Numbered from the stretch's first letter, positions 14,301 through 23,894 are shown. The stretch: DNA of 64,000 nt from Mycolicibacter icosiumassiliensis (GCF_900078685.2 NZ_LT546166.1:2899882-2963881), one strand, 5' to 3'. A program made the numbers and translations. Notes: generated from the letters alone by a model not told the origin.

Positions 14301-17006
14301 ATGTCGATGCGTACGGTCTCGACCCCCTCGCTCGGACGAAAGAAGTTGTCCGAAGGCAATTCTGCGACGATTCTGTCGGAGCGTCAGCTCGCACGGCTGG
14401 CCCAGTTCGCCGGGCTGTCTCGTGCGGACGTACTGGCTGCGTTGGAGACATCCGAGCACGGATTGCACACCCGGCAAACCGAGAGGCTGCTTCGTTCCTA
14501 CGGTCGTAACGCTGTCCGGCATGACCGTCCTGCTCCGGCGATCATCCAGTTTCTGGCCACCTTCAAGAATCCGTTCATTCTGGTGTTGATCATGATCGGC
14601 GTGGTGATGTACGTCACGGATGTCGTGCTGGCGCCATCGCCCGAACACCGTTCCTACCAAGACGTTCTGATCGTCTCGGTGATGATCATCGTCAGTGTGA
14701 CCCTGCGGTTCTGGCAGGAGTACCGCTCCGGTCGGGCCGCGGAGGCCCTGAAGGCCATGGTGTCGACGACCGCGACGGTTACCCGACATGTGGGTGGTGC
14801 GCCGATCATCCGGGAGCTGCCGATCGAGCAGCTCGTGCCGGGGGACTTGGTGCAGTTGGCGGCGGGCGACATGATCCCCGGCGATGTGCGGATCATTCGC
14901 GCTAAGGATCTGCAGGTAAATCAGGCGGTGGTCACCGGAGAGTCGATGCCCGCCGAAAAGCAGGGCGTGCAGCTCACGGACGTCGACTCGATGCACCCAC
15001 TCGACATTGCCAACCTTGGGTTCATGGGTACCTCGGTGGTCTCTGGGTCGGGCACCGCGGTTGTGGTCAATACCGGCCGACGTACCTACTTCGGGGCCAT
15101 GACCGCCAACTTGGCCGGCGCCCGACCGGAGACGAGCTTCGACGTGGGCGTGCGCAGCGTCAGCTTCTTGCTGATCAAGTTCATGCTCGTCATGGTTCCG
15201 GCGGTGTTCATCATCAACGGGCTGACCAAGAACTGGACGGATGCGCTGCTCTTCGGTATTGCGACCGCGGTCGGATTGACACCGGAGATGCTGCCGCTGG
15301 TGGTGACGGCGAACTTGGCCCGCGGCGCGGTGTCGCTGTCGCGCCACAAGGTCATCGTGAAACAGCTCAACGCGATTCAGAACTTCGGTGCGATGGACGT
15401 GTTGTGCACGGACAAGACGGGCACGCTCACCGAAGACCGGATCGTGCTTGAGGAGCATCTCGACGTCTACGGCCGTGTCAGCGATGACACGCTCCGACTG
15501 GCCGCGATCAACGCGTTCTTTCAGACCGGATTGCGCAACCTGCTGGACGCTGCGGTGCTCTCGGCGGCCGGACCGAAGCTGATCGGCGCGATCGTTGCTG
15601 AACATGGCCTGATCGACGAGATGCCCTTCGACTTCCGGCGCCGCCGCATGTCAGTGGTTGTCGACGACGCGGGATCCGACCTTATCGTCACCAAAGGTGC
15701 CGTGGAGGAGGTGCTTTCGGTGTGCACCACCGTCTTGGTCGGTGATGAGTATCGGGCGATCACGCCTGGGCTGGTAGCCGCCGTCGATCGGATGGTCGCC
15801 GGGCACAACGGGCAGGGCAAACGAGTGCTTGCCGTGGCGACGCGGCAGCTGTCGGAGGCCGAGGTCGCCGAGCACCCGCGCGAGTACCGAGCCGAAGACG
15901 AAGCCGGCATGGCCCTCGTTGGTTTTCTGACCTTCCTGGACCCGCCGAAGATGTCGGCCGCGAACGCCATCGCAGCGCTGCGTCAGCACGGCACCGCGGT
16001 GAAGGTGATCACCGGCGACAACCCGCTTGTGGCTGAAACCGTGTGCGGCAAGGTAGGCATCGACGTGAGCACCATCGTGACCGGCACGGAGATCGAGGCA
16101 CTCGACGACGCCGCGATGGACGACATCGTCGCGGAGACCACGGTATTCGCCAAGATCGATCCGCTGCAGAAGGCGCGCATCGTCGAAGCATTGAAACGGC
16201 GCGGCCACACCGTCGGCTTCCTGGGCGACGGTGTCAATGATGCGCCGGCGTTGCGGGCCGCCGATGTCGGGATTTCGGTGGACACCGCAGTCGACATCGC
16301 CCGGGAATCCGCGGACATCATCCTGCTGGAGAAAGATCTGGGCGTTCTCGAACAAGGGGTCATCGAGGGGCGACGGACCTTCGCCAACATCCTCAAATAC
16401 ATCAAGATGACCGCGAGCTCGAATTTCGGCAACGTGCTCTCGGTGCTGGTGGCCAGTGCGCTGCTCCCGTTCCTGCCGATGATCCCGGCGGTCGTATTGG
16501 TGCAGAATCTGGTCTACGACCTCTCGATGCTCACCATTCCGTGGGACCGGGTCGATCGGGAGTTTCTGGACCGTCCCCGTCGATGGGCCGCCGACAGCAT
16601 CGCGAGATTCATGGTGTGCATCGGGCCGATCAGCTCTATTTTCGACGTCACCACCTTTGCGCTGATGTGGTTTGTGTTCCGGGCGAACTCACTCGAACGC
16701 GCCGCGCTGTTTCAGTCGGGGTGGTTCATCGAATCGCTGATTTCTCAGACCCTGATCGTGCACATGATCCGCACCCAGCGGATCCCGTTTCTGCAGTCCC
16801 GGGCCGCGTGGCCTGTGCTGCTGACCACCGGCGCAGCATGCGTATTTGGGCTGGTGTTCCCGTTCAGCGGGTGGGGCCGGTCGCTGGGCTTGGTGGCCTT
16901 GCCGTGGAACTACTTTCTGTGGCTGGTTGCACTCCTGCTTGGATATTGCGTGCTGACCCAGTTGGCGAAAGTTGCGTTCATCAGACGCTTCGGCGGCTGG
17001 TTGTAG
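14301..17006 (+). CDS. mgtA: Magnesium-translocating P-type ATPase (MgtA/MgtB type)
   Basis: 901 residues, P3B-type ATPase importing Mg2+ across the inner membrane. In order: a cytosolic N-terminus, a membrane pair (IIQFLATFKNPFILVLIMIG), the actuator domain with VVTGESMPAEK, membrane helices 3-4 with LTPEMLPL, the phosphorylation motif CTDKTGTLT with Asp371, the nucleotide domain, the hinge GDGVNDAPAL (~642-651) and six C-terminal helices. Length fits MgtA. The ATG at 14301 has GGAAGG 7 nt upstream; the open frame reaches back to 14253 without a better site. A short leader ORF stands 105 nt upstream. It sits among iron genes, but its own control is probably Mg2+. Confidence 0.93.
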   Translation: MSMRTVSTPSLGRKKLSEGNSATILSERQLARLAQFAGLSRADVLAALETSEHGLHTRQTERLLRSYGRNAVRHDRPAPAIIQFLATFKNPFILVLIMIGVVMYVTDVVLAPSPEHRSYQDVLIVSVMIIVSVTLRFWQEYRSGRAAEALKAMVSTTATVTRHVGGAPIIRELPIEQLVPGDLVQLAAGDMIPGDVRIIRAKDLQVNQAVVTGESMPAEKQGVQLTDVDSMHPLDIANLGFMGTSVVSGSGTAVVVNTGRRTYFGAMTANLAGARPETSFDVGVRSVSFLLIKFMLVMVPAVFIINGLTKNWTDALLFGIATAVGLTPEMLPLVVTANLARGAVSLSRHKVIVKQLNAIQNFGAMDVLCTDKTGTLTEDRIVLEEHLDVYGRVSDDTLRLAAINAFFQTGLRNLLDAAVLSAAGPKLIGAIVAEHGLIDEMPFDFRRRRMSVVVDDAGSDLIVTKGAVEEVLSVCTTVLVGDEYRAITPGLVAAVDRMVAGHNGQGKRVLAVATRQLSEAEVAEHPREYRAEDEAGMALVGFLTFLDPPKMSAANAIAALRQHGTAVKVITGDNPLVAETVCGKVGIDVSTIVTGTEIEALDDAAMDDIVAETTVFAKIDPLQKARIVEALKRRGHTVGFLGDGVNDAPALRAADVGISVDTAVDIARESADIILLEKDLGVLEQGVIEGRRTFANILKYIKMTASSNFGNVLSVLVASALLPFLPMIPAVVLVQNLVYDLSMLTIPWDRVDREFLDRPRRWAADSIARFMVCIGPISSIFDVTTFALMWFVFRANSLERAALFQSGWFIESLISQTLIVHMIRTQRIPFLQSRAAWPVLLTTGAACVFGLVFPFSGWGRSLGLVALPWNYFLWLVALLLGYCVLTQLAKVAFIRRFGGWL

Positions 17007-17044
17007 TCGCTCAGGCGCGGGCCGCGACGGGCCGCGTGCGTGGC

Positions 17045-17812
17045 CTATTCCATGCCGGTGCGGCCGGGGGTCCAGAAGGGTTTGGTACGGATGCGCCGTC
17101 GATCCCAGCCGCGTTCGGTGATCAGGATCTTCCGCAGGGTTTGGATAGTGCGGGCCTCACCGGCGAGGTAGGCGATGCCGGGACGGTCGGGAAGCTCGAC
17201 GGCGCGCAGGGCGTCGGCGAGGACGTCGGAGTTCGCCGCCGAGGCGTCCCCGCGCTCGACCTGGGTCACCGACCGCGGGAGGGGTAGGTGGTCGGCCTCG
17301 GTCGCCGCTTCGACGACGCCGTACACCGCCGCGTCGGGCCGCAACGACCGCAGCATCGCGGCGAACGCGACCGACGCCGTCTCTTCCCCGGCGAATACGT
17401 GGTAGGCCGCGTCGTGGCGGACGACGAAATTGCCCTGGGGCCGGGTGAAATCGACGTGGTCCCCGAGCGACACGGCCGTCGCCCACCGCCGGGCAGGTGT
17501 GACGGCGTCTCGGTCGAAGCCGTGTTGGCACATCACGATGTCGAGGGTTCCGGCGTCGGGATCGGCGTCGTAGATGGAATAGCTGCGTAGTGCGTCGTGG
17601 GGGTGAAGGCGCAGCACCGAATCGAGCAGACCGGCGACCTGCAGACGGACGTGCTGGCCCGGTGTCCAGGTCAGGTCCCGCAATCGTGGACCGGTGAAAC
17701 GGATACGGCGCATCGTCGGCGTCAACTGTTCGGTCTCCCCGACGGTTGCGGACAAAAACAGCGCGTCGCGCAGGGTGCTGACCAGGGGTAACGAATCGAG
17801 GAGCGGTGCCAC
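17045..17812 (-). CDS. Siderophore-interacting protein, FAD-dependent ferric-siderophore reductase
   Basis: 255 residues from GTG 17812. SIP family (ViuB-like): an FAD-binding barrel with TPGQHVRLQV and RSYSIYDAD, followed by the SIP NAD(P)H-like domain (YHVFAGEETASVAFAAML) and the C-terminal AYLAGEARTIQTLRKIL. Such proteins reduce Fe3+-siderophores in the cytosol to release iron. The frame could start at an ATG at 17845, but that codon lies inside the IdeR box; GTG 17812 has GGAG 5 nt upstream and leaves the operator outside the gene. Confidence 0.85.
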   Translation of the reverse strand: MAPLLDSLPLVSTLRDALFLSATVGETEQLTPTMRRIRFTGPRLRDLTWTPGQHVRLQVAGLLDSVLRLHPHDALRSYSIYDADPDAGTLDIVMCQHGFDRDAVTPARRWATAVSLGDHVDFTRPQGNFVVRHDAAYHVFAGEETASVAFAAMLRSLRPDAAVYGVVEAATEADHLPLPRSVTQVERGDASAANSDVLADALRAVELPDRPGIAYLAGEARTIQTLRKILITERGWDRRRIRTKPFWTPGRTGME

Positions 17813-17837
17813 GAGGTCTCCAAAGAGTCGAATTAAA

Positions 17838-17856
17838 TTAGGCATGCCTTACCTAA
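17838..17856 (-). promoter_or_regulatory. IdeR iron box of the siderophore-interacting protein gene
   Basis: ttaggcatgccttacctaa matches the 19-bp iron-box consensus at 14 positions, with both outer arms (TTAGG, ACCTAA) perfect. It lies 26 bp upstream of the chosen GTG start. This is the third IdeR site within 4.3 kb and suggests low-iron induction of the reductase. Confidence 0.8.
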
Positions 17857-17937
17857 TTGATGACAGTAGCAGATCGAGCGCTCCGCTAGCGTGAAGGGAT
17901 CAACGGCACCCGAAAGATCTCGACCGCGTGGCGCCTG

Positions 17938-18597
17938 ATGGCGGCGATCGCGCTCTGCGGGCTGCTGCCGCAGTGCACCGGAGGCGCCCCGCCGGCGCCC
18001 ACCTCAGTACTGGCAGCACCCTCGCCCCGAAACGTCGCTCCCGAGACCGCCGCCGTCGCACGCGTTACGGCCGCTGAACTCGGCCCGACCTGGCACCGTG
18101 ACTGCCCGGTTGCCCCGGCGCAGCTGCGGCGGGTCACCGTGACCCATCTCGGATTCGACGACCGGCCGCACCGCGGCGAGTTGATCGTGAATCAGGAGCT
18201 GGTCCCGCAGGTCATCGCGGTATTCGACCGGCTCTATCGGCTGGAATTCCCGATCGAGCGGATGCAACCGGTGGCCCACTATCGGGGCGGCGACGACGAG
18301 CTGTCGATGGAGGACAACAACACCTCGGCGTTCAACTGCCGGCGCATCCCCGGCTCCGGCAACTGGGCGCTACACGCCTATGGCCGTGCCATCGACGTCA
18401 ACCCGCTGCTGAATCCGATGGTCGATCACGGCAAATTCGAGCCGCGCAACGCCGGGGTTTACCTGGATCGTCGTCGAATCGAGCCGGGCCTGCTGCATGC
18501 CGGTGACGCCGCGGTCCGTGCGTTCACCGAAGCCGGGTGGCGCTGGGGAGGCTACTGGAAGTCGCCGGTGGACTACCAGCACTTCGAGTGGCGCTGA
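17938..18597 (+). CDS. M15-family metallopeptidase (D-Ala-D-Ala carboxypeptidase type), exported
   Basis: 219 residues from the only standard start, ATG 17938. The zinc-peptidase core is visible: HAYGRAIDVNPLLNP supplies a His and an Asp ligand, and the final DYQHFEWR supplies the last His, as in M15 peptidases that trim peptidoglycan stem peptides. The N-terminus MAAIALCGLLPQC looks like the second half of a signal peptide. In frame upstream, codons read GTRKISTAWRL, a good basic n-region, but without ATG, GTG or TTG, so the true start may be unusual or a base has changed. Activity outside the membrane is likely. Confidence 0.75.
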   Translation: MAAIALCGLLPQCTGGAPPAPTSVLAAPSPRNVAPETAAVARVTAAELGPTWHRDCPVAPAQLRRVTVTHLGFDDRPHRGELIVNQELVPQVIAVFDRLYRLEFPIERMQPVAHYRGGDDELSMEDNNTSAFNCRRIPGSGNWALHAYGRAIDVNPLLNPMVDHGKFEPRNAGVYLDRRRIEPGLLHAGDAAVRAFTEAGWRWGGYWKSPVDYQHFEWR

Positions 18598-18692
18598 CGG
18601 ACACTCCTGCCACATTGGTACCGCCGAGTGACCAATGACCGAAGTCGGAGAGCGATGTCACCGGCGGTATCACGGCCGCGGCCGGCCCAAGT

Positions 18693-18762
18693 GATAGCGC
18701 CGGCGCTATCCAGATCGGCAACACCCACATGCTTCCCGCGCGGAGCCCGTGGGGCGCATGTG
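18693..18762. terminator. Candidate bidirectional terminator with perfect palindrome
   Basis: The 182-nt space between the convergent peptidase and ABC-F genes holds a perfect 18-bp palindrome gatagcgccggcgctatc (18693-18710). A second stem pairs cacatgc (18726-18732) with gcatgtg (18756-18762). tatcac/gtgata (18668-18673/18691-18696) also pair. There are no T-runs, as is common for mycobacterial terminators. A protein-binding palindrome cannot be excluded. Confidence 0.5.
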
Positions 18763-18779
18763 ACGCAGGTTCCCGCGGC

Positions 18780-20561
18780 CTATTCCACCAGTTCCGACAA
18801 CTCCAACCAGCGGCCCTCCTGCTCGGCCACCTCGGCTTCGAGCGCCCGCAGCTCCCGGGTGAGCTCCGCCAGACCCACGTGATCGGCCTGGTCATAGTCG
18901 GCCAGCTCGTGGTGCTTGGCCTCGATCTGCTCGGCCAGCCGCGCCAGCCGGCGATCGACGGCGGCCAGATCCTTCTGTGCCGCACGCAGTTCGGCGCCCG
19001 ACAGCGGGCCCGGGCCGCCGGCGGCTGCGGCGGCGGGCCGCGACACCGTTGTTCGACGGGCGTCGGCGGCCAGCTGCAGGTATTCGTCGACACCGCCCGG
19101 CAGGTGCCGCAGCCGCCCATCCAGGATCGCGTATTGGTTGTCGGTAACCCGCTCCAGCAGATACCGGTCATGGGAGACCACGATCAAGGTGCCCGGCCAG
19201 GAGTCCAACAGGTCCTCGGTGGCGGTCAGCATGTCGGTGTCGACGTCGTTGGTGGGCTCGTCGAGCACCAGCACATTGGGCTCGGCGAGCAAGGTGAGCA
19301 TCAACTGCAGCCGCCGCTGCTGCCCACCGGAGAGCTCGCCGACTCGAGCTGACAGTTGAGCGTTGCCGAACCCGAGCCGCTCCAACAGCTGCGCGGGCGT
19401 CATCTCCTTGCCGTCGACCTGGTAGTCGTTGCGCAGCCGGCCTACCACGTCGGCCACCCGGTCTTCGGTGAGCGTCGCCAACTCCGCCGACTGCTGGTCC
19501 AATATGCCCAGTCGCACCGTCTTGCCGCGCTTGACCCGGCCGCTGTCCGGCACCACGGTGCCGGCGATCAGACCGAGCAGGGTGGACTTCCCGGCACCGT
19601 TGGCGCCGACGATTCCGGTGCGCTCGCCGGGGCCGATCCGCCATTCGACGTCGCGCAGCACCGGCTTGCCGTCGAAGGCGACCGAGACATCCAGCAGGTC
19701 GATGACGTCCTTGCCCAGCCTGGCGGTCGCTAGCTTCATCAGCTCGACCTCGTTGCGCAGCGGCGGGACGTCGGCGATCAACGCGTTGGCCGCCTCGATG
19801 CGGAACTTCGGCTTGGAGGTGCGGGCCGGTGCCCCGCGTCGTAGCCAGGCCAACTCTTTGCGTAACAGGTTCTGCCGCCTGGCTTCACTGGCCGCGGCCA
19901 TCCGGTCGCGCTCCACCCGCTGCAGAACATAGGCCGCGTAGCCGCCCTGAAACGGTTCCACGATGCGGTCGTGCACTTCCCAGGTGGTGGTGGCCACTTC
20001 GTCGAGAAACCACCGGTCGTGGGTGACGACCAGCAGGCCGCCGGTATTGCGGGCCCAGCGCTGCTGAAGATGCCGCGCCAGCCAGGTGATCCCTTCCACG
20101 TCGAGGTGGTTGGTCGGCTCGTCGAGGCAGATCACGTCCCATTGGCCGATCAGCAAGGCCGCCAACTGCACTCGTCGGCGTTGCCCTCCGGACAGCCCGG
20201 AGATGGTTGCATCCCAAGCGATGTCGGAGACCAAGCCGTCGACCACATCACGGATTCGCGGGTTGGACGCCCATTCGTGATCGGCTTGATCGCCCACCAG
20301 TGCGGCCCCCAGCGTGCTGTCGGGATCGAGGGTGTCGGCCTGGTCCAGCAACCCGACCCGCAGACCGCTACGTCGGGTGACGCGGCCCGAATCCGGGTTC
20401 GCGGCGCCGGCCAACAGCCGCAGCAGCGACGATTTGCCGTCGCCATTGCGCCCGACGATGCCGATCCGGGCGCCGTCGTTCACCCCGAGGGTGACTGAGT
20501 CCAACACCACACCGGTGGGGTATTGCAGGTGAAGGGCCTCAGCTCCGAGCAGGTGTGCCAC
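18780..20561 (-). CDS. ABC-F family ATPase (ribosome-associated, Uup/Rv1473 type)
   Basis: 593 residues with two ABC cassettes and no membrane segments. Cassette 1 has Walker A GRNGDGKSS, signature LSGGQ and Walker B CLDEPTNHLD; cassette 2 has GANGAGKST, LSGGQQRR and LDEPTNDVD. A basic linker joins them and a coiled-coil tail (EIEAKHHEL-like heptads) ends the protein. ABC-F proteins act on the ribosome E site and can relieve stalls or protect against antibiotics. The GTG at 20561 is chosen because family members begin (V/M)AHLLGAEALHL; the open frame extends to 21092 only as shadow of the divergent gene. Antibiotic resistance is possible but not shown. Confidence 0.85.
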   Translation of the reverse strand: MAHLLGAEALHLQYPTGVVLDSVTLGVNDGARIGIVGRNGDGKSSLLRLLAGAANPDSGRVTRRSGLRVGLLDQADTLDPDSTLGAALVGDQADHEWASNPRIRDVVDGLVSDIAWDATISGLSGGQRRRVQLAALLIGQWDVICLDEPTNHLDVEGITWLARHLQQRWARNTGGLLVVTHDRWFLDEVATTTWEVHDRIVEPFQGGYAAYVLQRVERDRMAAASEARRQNLLRKELAWLRRGAPARTSKPKFRIEAANALIADVPPLRNEVELMKLATARLGKDVIDLLDVSVAFDGKPVLRDVEWRIGPGERTGIVGANGAGKSTLLGLIAGTVVPDSGRVKRGKTVRLGILDQQSAELATLTEDRVADVVGRLRNDYQVDGKEMTPAQLLERLGFGNAQLSARVGELSGGQQRRLQLMLTLLAEPNVLVLDEPTNDVDTDMLTATEDLLDSWPGTLIVVSHDRYLLERVTDNQYAILDGRLRHLPGGVDEYLQLAADARRTTVSRPAAAAAGGPGPLSGAELRAAQKDLAAVDRRLARLAEQIEAKHHELADYDQADHVGLAELTRELRALEAEVAEQEGRWLELSELVE

Positions 20562-20676
20562 CGCTGGAACGGTACTGCCTGCCGGTCGGCGAATGCTGAA
20601 CCAGCCGGACCTAAGGTGCTGATGTGCCAGAATGTGCACGATATTCCGGGATCGGGCGCGAAGTAGGGGAGCAGCG

Positions 20677-23664
20677 GTGGATCTGAACTTGTCGGCCATC
20701 ACCCGGCCGGTCGAGTGGCTGATGGCCACCGCACAGAACGGCCTGGAGGTGCTGCGCTGGGGCGGCCTGGAGACCGGGACCGTGCCGTCACCGTTCCAGA
20801 TCGTCGAGAGCACCCCGATGTACAAGCTGCGGCGGTATTTCCCGCCGGACAGCCGACCGGGGCAACCGCAGCCCGGACCGCCGGTGCTGCTGGTGCACCC
20901 GATGATGATGTCGGCAAACATGTGGGACGTCACCCAGGATGAGGGCGCGGTCGGCATTCTGCACAATGCCGGTGTGGACCCGTGGGTGATCGACTTCGGT
21001 TCACCCGACGAGATCGAAGGCGGCATGCGCCGCAATCTGGCCGACCACATCGTCGGCCTGAGCCAGGCCATCGACACCGTCGCGGAGACCACCGGGCGCG
21101 ATGTGCACCTGGCCGGTTACTCCCAGGGCGGCATGTTCGCCTATCAGACCGGCGCATACCGGCATTCGAAGAACATCGCCAGCATCATCGCGTTCGGTTC
21201 GCCGGTGGACACGTTGGCCGCGCTGCCGATGGGTCTGCCGCCCAATCTGGCCTCCGGTGTCGCCGGCTTCATGGCCGACCACGTCTTCAACCGGCTGGAC
21301 ATCTCGGGATGGCAGGCGCGCCTTGGCTTCCAGATGATGGATCCGCTCAAGACGGCGAAGGCCCGGATGGATTTCCTGCGCCAGCTGCACGACCGGGAGG
21401 CGCTGCTGCCGCGCGAGGCTCAGCGGCGGTTCCTGGAGTCCGAGGGCTGGATCGCCTGGTCGGGTCCGGCGATCTCGGAGCTGCTCAAGCAGTTCATCGC
21501 CCACAACCGGATGATGACCGGCGGCTTCGCGATCAACGGTCAACTGGTCACCCTGACCGACATCACCTGCCCGGTGCTGGCATTCGTGGGCGAGGTCGAT
21601 GACATCGGGCAGCCGGTGGCCGTCCGCGGCATCCGCCGCGCCGCACCTGAGGCCAAGGTCTTCGAATATCTGCTGCGGGCAGGGCACTTCGGTCTGGTGG
21701 TGGGTTCCAAGGCCGCCGAATTGACCTGGCCGACCGTGGCGCGCTGGGTGCTGTGGCAGTCTGGGATGGGCCCGCAGCCGGCGGGGGTGGCACTGATGTC
21801 CGCGCAGCCGTCCGAGGGCGCCAAGCGCGGCGTCGCGATGACGTCGCGGATCGCGCACGGGCTGGGGGAGGCCTCCGAGGTCGCGCTGACCCTGGCGCGC
21901 GGCGCCGCGGACGCCATGCTGGCGGCGCAGAAATCGGTGCGCACCATGGCGGTTGAGACCGCGCGCACCCTACCTCGGCTGGCCCGACTCGGACAGATCA
22001 ACGACCACACCCGAATCTCGCTGGGCCGCATCATCGATGAGCAGGCCGCCGACTCGCCCGACGGCGAATTCTTGTTGTTCGACGGGCGGGTGCACACCTA
22101 CGAGGCGGTCAACAAGCGCATCGACAACGTCGTCCGCGGCCTGATCGACGTCGGGGTGCGCCAAGGCGTTCACGTCGGTGTGCTGATGGCCACCCGGCCC
22201 AGCGCCCTGGTCGCGATCGCGGCGCTGTCCCGGCTGGGTGCGGTGGCCGTGCTGATGCCGACCGACGGGGACCTGCTGCCCGCGGCCCGCCTCGGTGGTA
22301 TCTCCGACATCATCGTGGACCCGGAGACTCTGGAGCTGGCCGGCCCGGCCGCCCGCGAGCTGGACTGCCAGGTGCTGGTGCTCGGCGGTGGTGAAGCCCG
22401 CGACCTGGACTTGCCCCCCGACGCTGAAGCCGTCGTCGACATGGAACGGATCGACCCGGACGCCGTCGAACTGCCCGGCTGGTACCGGCCGAACCCGGGA
22501 TTCGCCCGCGACCTGGCGTTCGTAGCCTTCGGTAATGCGGCCGGCGAGCTGGTGGCCAAGCAGATCACCAACTTCCGCTGGGCGCTCTCGGCGTTCGGCA
22601 CCGCGTCGACAGCGGCCCTGGGCCCCAACGACACGGTCTACTGCCTGACTCCGCTGCACCACGAGTCCGGGCTGCTGGTCAGCCTCGGCGGTGCCGTGGT
22701 CGGCGGGGCCCGCATCGCACTGTCGCGCGGCCTGAACCCGGACCGGTTCGTCGCCGAGGTTCGCCAGTACGGCGTCAGCGTGGTGTCCTACACCTGGGCG
22801 ATGCTGGGCGAGGTCATCGACGACCCGAACTTTGTTTTGCAGGGCAACCACCCGGTCCGGCTGTTCATCGGCTCCGGTATGCCCACCGGCCTGTGGAACC
22901 GGGTCACCGAGGTGTTCGCGCCGGCCCATGTCGTCGAGTTCTTCGCCACTAAGGACGGTCAGGCCGTGCTGGCCAACGTTTCCGGCGCCAAGGTCGGCAG
23001 CAAGGGCCGTCCGCTACCCGGCGCGGTGGATGTGGAGCTGGCCGCCTACGACTGCGATCACGACCTGATCCTGGAAGACGACCGGGGCTTCGTGCGGGTT
23101 GCCGAGACCGACGAAGTCGGTGTGCTGCTGGCCAAACCCCGCGGACCGATCGACCCGTCGGCCTCAGTCAAGCGCGGCGTGTTCGCCCCGGCCGATACCT
23201 GGATCTCCACCGAGTTCCTGTTCCGGCGCGACTCCGACGGTGACTACTGGCTGGTCGGCGGGCGCGCGTCCAGCGTCCACACCGACCGAGGAGTCGCGTT
23301 CCCGGTGGTCATCACCGATGCCCTCGGTGCCGTCACCGGCGTCGACCTGGCGGTCACCTATCGGGTGCCGACCGAGCGGGCCGACCTGGTGGTGTCGGCG
23401 GTGACGGTGCAGCCGGGCGCCACAGTCACCGCCGCCGACCTCAGCGAGGCGGTGGCGGCGCTGCCCTCCGGCGCCGGTCCCGATGTCATCCACGTGGTAC
23501 CGAACCTGTCGCTGAGCACGGTGTACCGCCCGGTGGTGGGCGCGCTGCGCGAGGCCGGGCTGCCCAAGGCCGGACGCAACGCCTGGTACTTCGATGCCAC
23601 CACGCGGCAGTTCAAACGGCTGACGGCCGCGGTGCGTGCGGAACTGGCCGGTGGTCGCCCATGA
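20677..23664 (+). CDS. Fused alpha/beta-hydrolase (PhaC/lipase-like) and acyl-CoA synthetase-like protein
   Basis: 995 residues, matching Mtb Rv1683 in layout. Residues ~1-370 form an alpha/beta-hydrolase of the PHA-synthase/lipase type, with the nucleophile elbow AGYSQGGMFAYQ (Ser149) and a late His (RAGHFGLV). Residues ~455-995 follow the ANL adenylating fold, but the ATP loop usually written YTSGTTGxPKG reads VAFGNAAGELVAKQ and the later motif reads DTWISTEF, so ligase activity is doubtful by sequence. The Mtb/BCG relatives are tied to triacylglycerol turnover at lipid droplets. The start GTG 20677 has TAGGGGAG upstream. The next gene overlaps its stop. Confidence 0.87.
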   Translation: MDLNLSAITRPVEWLMATAQNGLEVLRWGGLETGTVPSPFQIVESTPMYKLRRYFPPDSRPGQPQPGPPVLLVHPMMMSANMWDVTQDEGAVGILHNAGVDPWVIDFGSPDEIEGGMRRNLADHIVGLSQAIDTVAETTGRDVHLAGYSQGGMFAYQTGAYRHSKNIASIIAFGSPVDTLAALPMGLPPNLASGVAGFMADHVFNRLDISGWQARLGFQMMDPLKTAKARMDFLRQLHDREALLPREAQRRFLESEGWIAWSGPAISELLKQFIAHNRMMTGGFAINGQLVTLTDITCPVLAFVGEVDDIGQPVAVRGIRRAAPEAKVFEYLLRAGHFGLVVGSKAAELTWPTVARWVLWQSGMGPQPAGVALMSAQPSEGAKRGVAMTSRIAHGLGEASEVALTLARGAADAMLAAQKSVRTMAVETARTLPRLARLGQINDHTRISLGRIIDEQAADSPDGEFLLFDGRVHTYEAVNKRIDNVVRGLIDVGVRQGVHVGVLMATRPSALVAIAALSRLGAVAVLMPTDGDLLPAARLGGISDIIVDPETLELAGPAARELDCQVLVLGGGEARDLDLPPDAEAVVDMERIDPDAVELPGWYRPNPGFARDLAFVAFGNAAGELVAKQITNFRWALSAFGTASTAALGPNDTVYCLTPLHHESGLLVSLGGAVVGGARIALSRGLNPDRFVAEVRQYGVSVVSYTWAMLGEVIDDPNFVLQGNHPVRLFIGSGMPTGLWNRVTEVFAPAHVVEFFATKDGQAVLANVSGAKVGSKGRPLPGAVDVELAAYDCDHDLILEDDRGFVRVAETDEVGVLLAKPRGPIDPSASVKRGVFAPADTWISTEFLFRRDSDGDYWLVGGRASSVHTDRGVAFPVVITDALGAVTGVDLAVTYRVPTERADLVVSAVTVQPGATVTAADLSEAVAALPSGAGPDVIHVVPNLSLSTVYRPVVGALREAGLPKAGRNAWYFDATTRQFKRLTAAVRAELAGGRP

Positions 23665-23894
23665 TCGCCCAAGACCTGATTGACATCCTGGTCTGCCCGG
23701 CCGACCGCGGCCCGCTGCTGTTGGTGCAGCGTGCCAGTGGCTCCGGCGACATGGCGCTTTATAACCCGCGCCTGCATCGGGCCTACCGCATCGACGACGA
23801 CATTCCGGTGCTGCTGATCGACGAGGCCGAATCCGTCGGCGACGACGAACACGCGCTGCTCATTGCCCAAGCGGGCCCGGCAGATTCCCAGTGA
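23661..23894 (+). CDS. Trm112-family small protein
   Basis: 77 residues. The opening LIDILVCPADRGPLLL and the end YRIDDDIPVLLIDEA are typical of the Trm112/YcaR family, small partners that activate methyltransferases in other organisms. Only one Cys of the usual zinc knuckle remains. The ATG overlaps the preceding stop by 4 bp (ATGA), so it is translationally coupled to the fused lipase gene. Its last 35 nt overlap the 3' end of the convergent TetR gene. Corresponds to Rv1684; partner unknown. Confidence 0.85.
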   Translation: MIAQDLIDILVCPADRGPLLLVQRASGSGDMALYNPRLHRAYRIDDDIPVLLIDEAESVGDDEHALLIAQAGPADSQ

